This document shows, piece by piece, positions 15,232 through 17,811 of a stretch of 17,811 nt of DNA; position 1 is the stretch's first letter; each line of letters opens with the position of its first letter. The stretch is from positions 1-17,811 of the forward strand of contig DAOVAE010000002.1 of assembly GCA_030671225.1 (NCBI GenBank). Direction: 5' to 3'. The position numbers were made by a program, and so were the translations under genes. A model generated the notes under the pieces. It was not told the DNA's origin, did no database searches, and saw only the letters and a list, made by a program, of their open reading frames with translations. Origin of the DNA: Desulfobacteraceae bacterium. GTDB taxonomy: Bacteria > Desulfobacterota > Desulfobacteria > Desulfobacterales > UBA11574.

Positions 15232-16320
15232 ATGTCTAAAAAGCTGATTATAGAAGATGTAAGTAAACATTTCGGCTCGCTTGTTGCAGTAAACAATGTC
15301 AGTCTGGATATTGAACCAGGTGAATTTCTTTGCTTTTTAGGTCCAAGCGGATGCGGGAAAACGACCATTCTCAGGATGATCACCGGATTTGAACAGGTAA
15401 CATCGGGAAATATCATTTATGATGGGAAAATTATTAATAACATTATTCCGCAGAAAAGAGAATTTGGAATTGTTTTCCAGTCTTATGCGCTTTTTCCGAA
15501 TATGACGGTGAATCAAAACATCGCATTTGGCTTAAAAATGCGAAAAATGCCTCAAAAGCTAATCCATGAAAGGGTTGGTGAAATGCTGGAGCTTTTAGGC
15601 TTGATCGGATGGGAGGGCCATTATCCTTCACAGCTAAGCGGTGGACAGCAGCAAAGGGTTGCACTTGGCAGAGCTCTTGCAATAAATCCGAGTGTTCTCC
15701 TTTTAGACGAACCTTTAAGTGCACTTGATGCTAAAATACGCGTGCGACTGAGAACCGTTATCAAAAAATTACAGGAAGAGTTGGGAATTACCATGATCTA
15801 TGTGACCCATGATCAGGAAGAAGCCCTTGCACTTGCTGATAGAGTTGTCATCATGAGAGATGGTGAATTCAGACAAATCGGTTCTCCTTTTGAAATATAT
15901 AAAAAGCCAAGAACAAGTTTTATTGCTGAATTTGTGGGGACATCCAATTTTATTACAGGCGCAAAAAAGAATGGAAAAATAAAATTCGGACAACTGGAAT
16001 TCATGGTAGCGGATATCACAGATGTTGGAGAGGAAACGGTATATCTCGCCATTCGACCTGAAAATATTGAGATCGTGGATGTTACCATCTCTTCTGAAAA
16101 TTGTGTGCCTTCAAATGTTGTTGATGTTGATGCGGAGGTTATTAATTTTCTTGGTGCTATTGTGAGAATTACCTTTTTCCTTGAGGGAGAAGAAATGTTT
16201 GTTGACTTACCCGAAAAAGAGTTTGAGAAAATAAATCTGAAAAGAAAAGATAAAATGACACTTTATTTTCCACCCGATGCTTTCCATATTTATACCGAAC
16301 TGTTCAGAAAGTTGATTTAG
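15232..16320 (+). CDS. ABC transporter ATP-binding protein (PotA/FbpC/PhnT-like)
   Basis: This is the cytoplasmic ATPase that powers the importer. The 362-residue protein has Walker A GPSGCGKTT (37-45), Q-loop Q83 in VFQSYALFPN, signature LSGGQQQ (135-141), Walker B VLLLDEP (D159, E160) and switch histidine H193 in VTHDQEEA. A C-terminal extension (about 235-362) has the RPENIEI segment of a TOBE regulatory domain, typical of iron, spermidine and phosphonate importers. ATG 15232 is used; a TTG at 15202 would add 10 residues. The only purine-rich ribosome-binding candidate, AAGGGA (about 15213-15218), is distant at about 13 nt. The permease gene follows after 223 nt that include a MITE. Confidence 0.94.
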   Translation: MSKKLIIEDVSKHFGSLVAVNNVSLDIEPGEFLCFLGPSGCGKTTILRMITGFEQVTSGNIIYDGKIINNIIPQKREFGIVFQSYALFPNMTVNQNIAFGLKMRKMPQKLIHERVGEMLELLGLIGWEGHYPSQLSGGQQQRVALGRALAINPSVLLLDEPLSALDAKIRVRLRTVIKKLQEELGITMIYVTHDQEEALALADRVVIMRDGEFRQIGSPFEIYKKPRTSFIAEFVGTSNFITGAKKNGKIKFGQLEFMVADITDVGEETVYLAIRPENIEIVDVTISSENCVPSNVVDVDAEVINFLGAIVRITFFLEGEEMFVDLPEKEFEKINLKRKDKMTLYFPPDAFHIYTELFRKLI

Positions 16321-16379
16321 TTTCAGACCAATGGAATGAGTAAACCACACCTTAATGCGTAATCATATTTAAGAAGAAT

Positions 16380-16521
16380 GAGACCTTTGCAAAACGTTCA
16401 ATTTTGTTCAAGGCCAAGAAAGGCGAAAATTTTAACCACAGGAATACATGGAGTATTTTGAGGATTAAAATTTGAGCCTGACGCCGGAATTGGGCAAAAG
16501 GGGGCGTTGTGCAAAGGTCTC
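16380..16521 (+). mobile_element. 142-bp MITE-like palindromic element, copy 2
   Basis: The ends GAGACCTTTGCAAAACG and (reverse complement) GAGACCTTTGCACAACG match at 16 of 17 positions. The flanks are AGAAT at 16375-16379 and AGAAT at 16522-16526, a 5-bp target duplication. The interior is also inverted: AAATTTTAA pairs with TTAAAATTT, and AATAC (16443-16447) with GTATT (16453-16457) around the exact centre. There is no coding capacity. It lies between the ATPase and permease genes of the ABC operon and ends 22 nt before the permease start codon. Confidence 0.92.
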
Positions 16522-16543
16522 AGAATATGTGTACTTGGGAGAA

Positions 16544-17811
16544 ATGAATACCACCTCAAAAGAACATGCTGTGCCAATGGAATATGGTATTTCATCTGCG
16601 AGGATGGAGATTGACAAATTCATTGTTCCGGCCGTAACCATTTTCATTGCGCTTCTGCTTTTCTTTTTTATGCTTTTTCCCCTCTGGTCCATCCTTAAAT
16701 TGAGTTTTTTCAAAGGCGGCCAGTTTGGTTTAGCAAATTTTACGCTTGCAAATTTTCAAAAATATTTTACCACCTCATATACCCTAAATGCCCTCTGGCA
16801 TAGCCTTTATGTATCTGTAGCCACCACGATCATCGTAACTGTTGTAGTTTTCTTTTTTGCCTATGCAATGACCCGCACAACGATTTCCGGAAAAACCTTT
16901 TTCAGAAATATCATCATGATGCCTCTTGTGGCTCCGTCCATCATTCAGGCTTTGGCTCTTATTTATCTTTTCGGCAGGAACGGATTAATTACGGCACATC
17001 TCCTTCAGATAGACTGGAATATTTACGGTGCCACCGGGATTATTGTTTCGGAGGTTCTGTATTGCCTGCCCCATGCATTTGTTATTTTATTTACTACACT
17101 TTCGGCTGTTGACATCCGACTGGATGAAGCAGCAGAGAGTTTAGGGGCTACGCCGTTCAAGGTGTTTACCAGAATTACCCTCCCTTCTGCAAAATACGGC
17201 ATTCTCAGCTCTGCTGCTTTGACATTTAATCTGACGATTACAGATTTTGGAAATCCTGTTGTGATCGGTGCAAACTATAATGTTCTGGCCACCGAGATTT
17301 ATGCTCAGGTAACAAATCTGTATAGATTTGACCTGGGCGCCACCATCAGCATCATTCTCCTGGTTCCTTCTCTCATGGCATTTATTTTTAATTATTATAT
17401 TTCCCGAAAAACGTTTGCCATGATCAGCGGTGCTGCGAAACCTGTAATTCCCCCTTCAAGGTCATTGAAAAAGATATCATACACCATTTATTGCAGCCTT
17501 GTCTCCTTTTCGATTATTATGATATTTGCAACGGTAGTTATCGGTTCTTTTGTAAAAACATGGCCTTATGACTGGACGCTGACGCTTGCACATTACAGTT
17601 TTCCATCCATTGGCGGATATTCCGCCCTGTGGACAAGTGTATGGGTTTCTCTTTTTGTCGGTTTCGGGGGATCATTTATTACCCTGGTTGCCGGGTATGT
17701 CATGGAAACACGCAAACCTTTCTTCAAACAATTCATCTATCTTTTATCTGTGATGCCCGCAGCAATTCCAGGTCTGGTGATGGGACTTGGATATATACTT
17801 GCCTTTAATAA
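16544..17811 (+). CDS. ABC transporter permease, probably double-domain (3' truncated)
   Basis: This is the membrane channel of the importer. The frame is open from ATG 16544 to the last base (422 residues and part of a codon). The first transmembrane segment is at about 28-50, with several more after it. The cytoplasmic coupling loop EAAESLGATPFKVFTRITLP is the EAA motif that contacts the ATPase. After about 270 residues a second set of membrane segments begins (SYTIYCSLVSFSIIMIF, then SVWVSLFVGFGGSFITLVAG), so this is probably the fused two-domain permease found in FbpB and PhnU-type systems. The second EAA loop is beyond the window. GGGAG lies only 2 nt before the ATG; an in-frame GTG at 16529 is another possible start. 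Confidence 0.93.
   Translation, partial: MNTTSKEHAVPMEYGISSARMEIDKFIVPAVTIFIALLLFFFMLFPLWSILKLSFFKGGQFGLANFTLANFQKYFTTSYTLNALWHSLYVSVATTIIVTVVVFFFAYAMTRTTISGKTFFRNIIMMPLVAPSIIQALALIYLFGRNGLITAHLLQIDWNIYGATGIIVSEVLYCLPHAFVILFTTLSAVDIRLDEAAESLGATPFKVFTRITLPSAKYGILSSAALTFNLTITDFGNPVVIGANYNVLATEIYAQVTNLYRFDLGATISIILLVPSLMAFIFNYYISRKTFAMISGAAKPVIPPSRSLKKISYTIYCSLVSFSIIMIFATVVIGSFVKTWPYDWTLTLAHYSFPSIGGYSALWTSVWVSLFVGFGGSFITLVAGYVMETRKPFFKQFIYLLSVMPAAIPGLVMGLGYILAFN

Noticed and set aside
16398..16713. Minus-strand open frames across the second MITE and the permease start
   Set aside because: They run through the palindromic element and antisense to the permease coding sequence.

Overview
The window looks like a chromosomal housekeeping segment from a sulfate-reducer-type deltaproteobacterium (Desulfobacterota, perhaps Desulfobacterales). 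I infer this from protein character and gene order (tilS-ftsH-folP-ybbR, SRP RNA-grpE-dnaK, PilT/PilU next to a zinc-ribbon protein), not from a database search. Base composition is moderate, with the first ~1.3 kb visibly richer in G+C than the rest.

Layout. (1) 1-2808, plus strand: a 5'-truncated PilT/PilU-type pilus retraction ATPase, a zinc-ribbon protein with a degenerate receiver-like domain, and an MBL-fold hydrolase. (2) 9504-2782, minus strand: a long probable operon, DUF3568-type lipoprotein, tilS, ftsH, folP, ybbR, coaX. It meets the plus-strand cluster in a 27-nt convergent overlap. (3) 9505-10295: a non-coding stretch with an interspersed palindromic repeat, a putative promoter and an SRP RNA that carries an Alu-like 5' part. 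(4) 10296-12969: grpE and dnaK, closed by a strong terminator. (5) 13183-13905: pdxJ of an unusual subtype. (6) 14013 to the window end: a three-gene ABC importer (binding protein, ATPase, permease) of the ferric-iron/2-aminoethylphosphonate/polyamine superfamily. The permease runs off the window.

The most notable content is repeat DNA. Two 142-bp near-palindromic elements (4623-4764 and 16380-16521) share about 89% identity. They have matching GAGACC...GGTCTC ends, and each is flanked by its own 5-bp direct repeat (CATTA and AGAAT). These are the marks of a transposed MITE. One lies between folP and ybbR, where many relatives carry the diadenylate cyclase gene cdaA. The other lies between the ATPase and permease genes of the ABC operon. 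A second family begins GTAACACTTTAGC and has three copies, each upstream of and co-oriented with a gene (coaX, SRP RNA, dnaK). A third, single palindromic sequence precedes pdxJ.

How the genes fit together: the minus-strand operon combines tRNA-Ile lysidine modification, membrane proteolysis, folate synthesis and CoA synthesis. The SRP RNA and grpE-dnaK serve protein targeting and folding. PdxJ makes vitamin B6. The ABC genes form one transporter, with a terminator after the binding-protein gene that probably favours high expression of that component. No complete novel defence or biosynthetic system is visible. The repeats, the CdaA-less YbbR, the PdxJ subtype and the pseudo-receiver protein are the points worth following.
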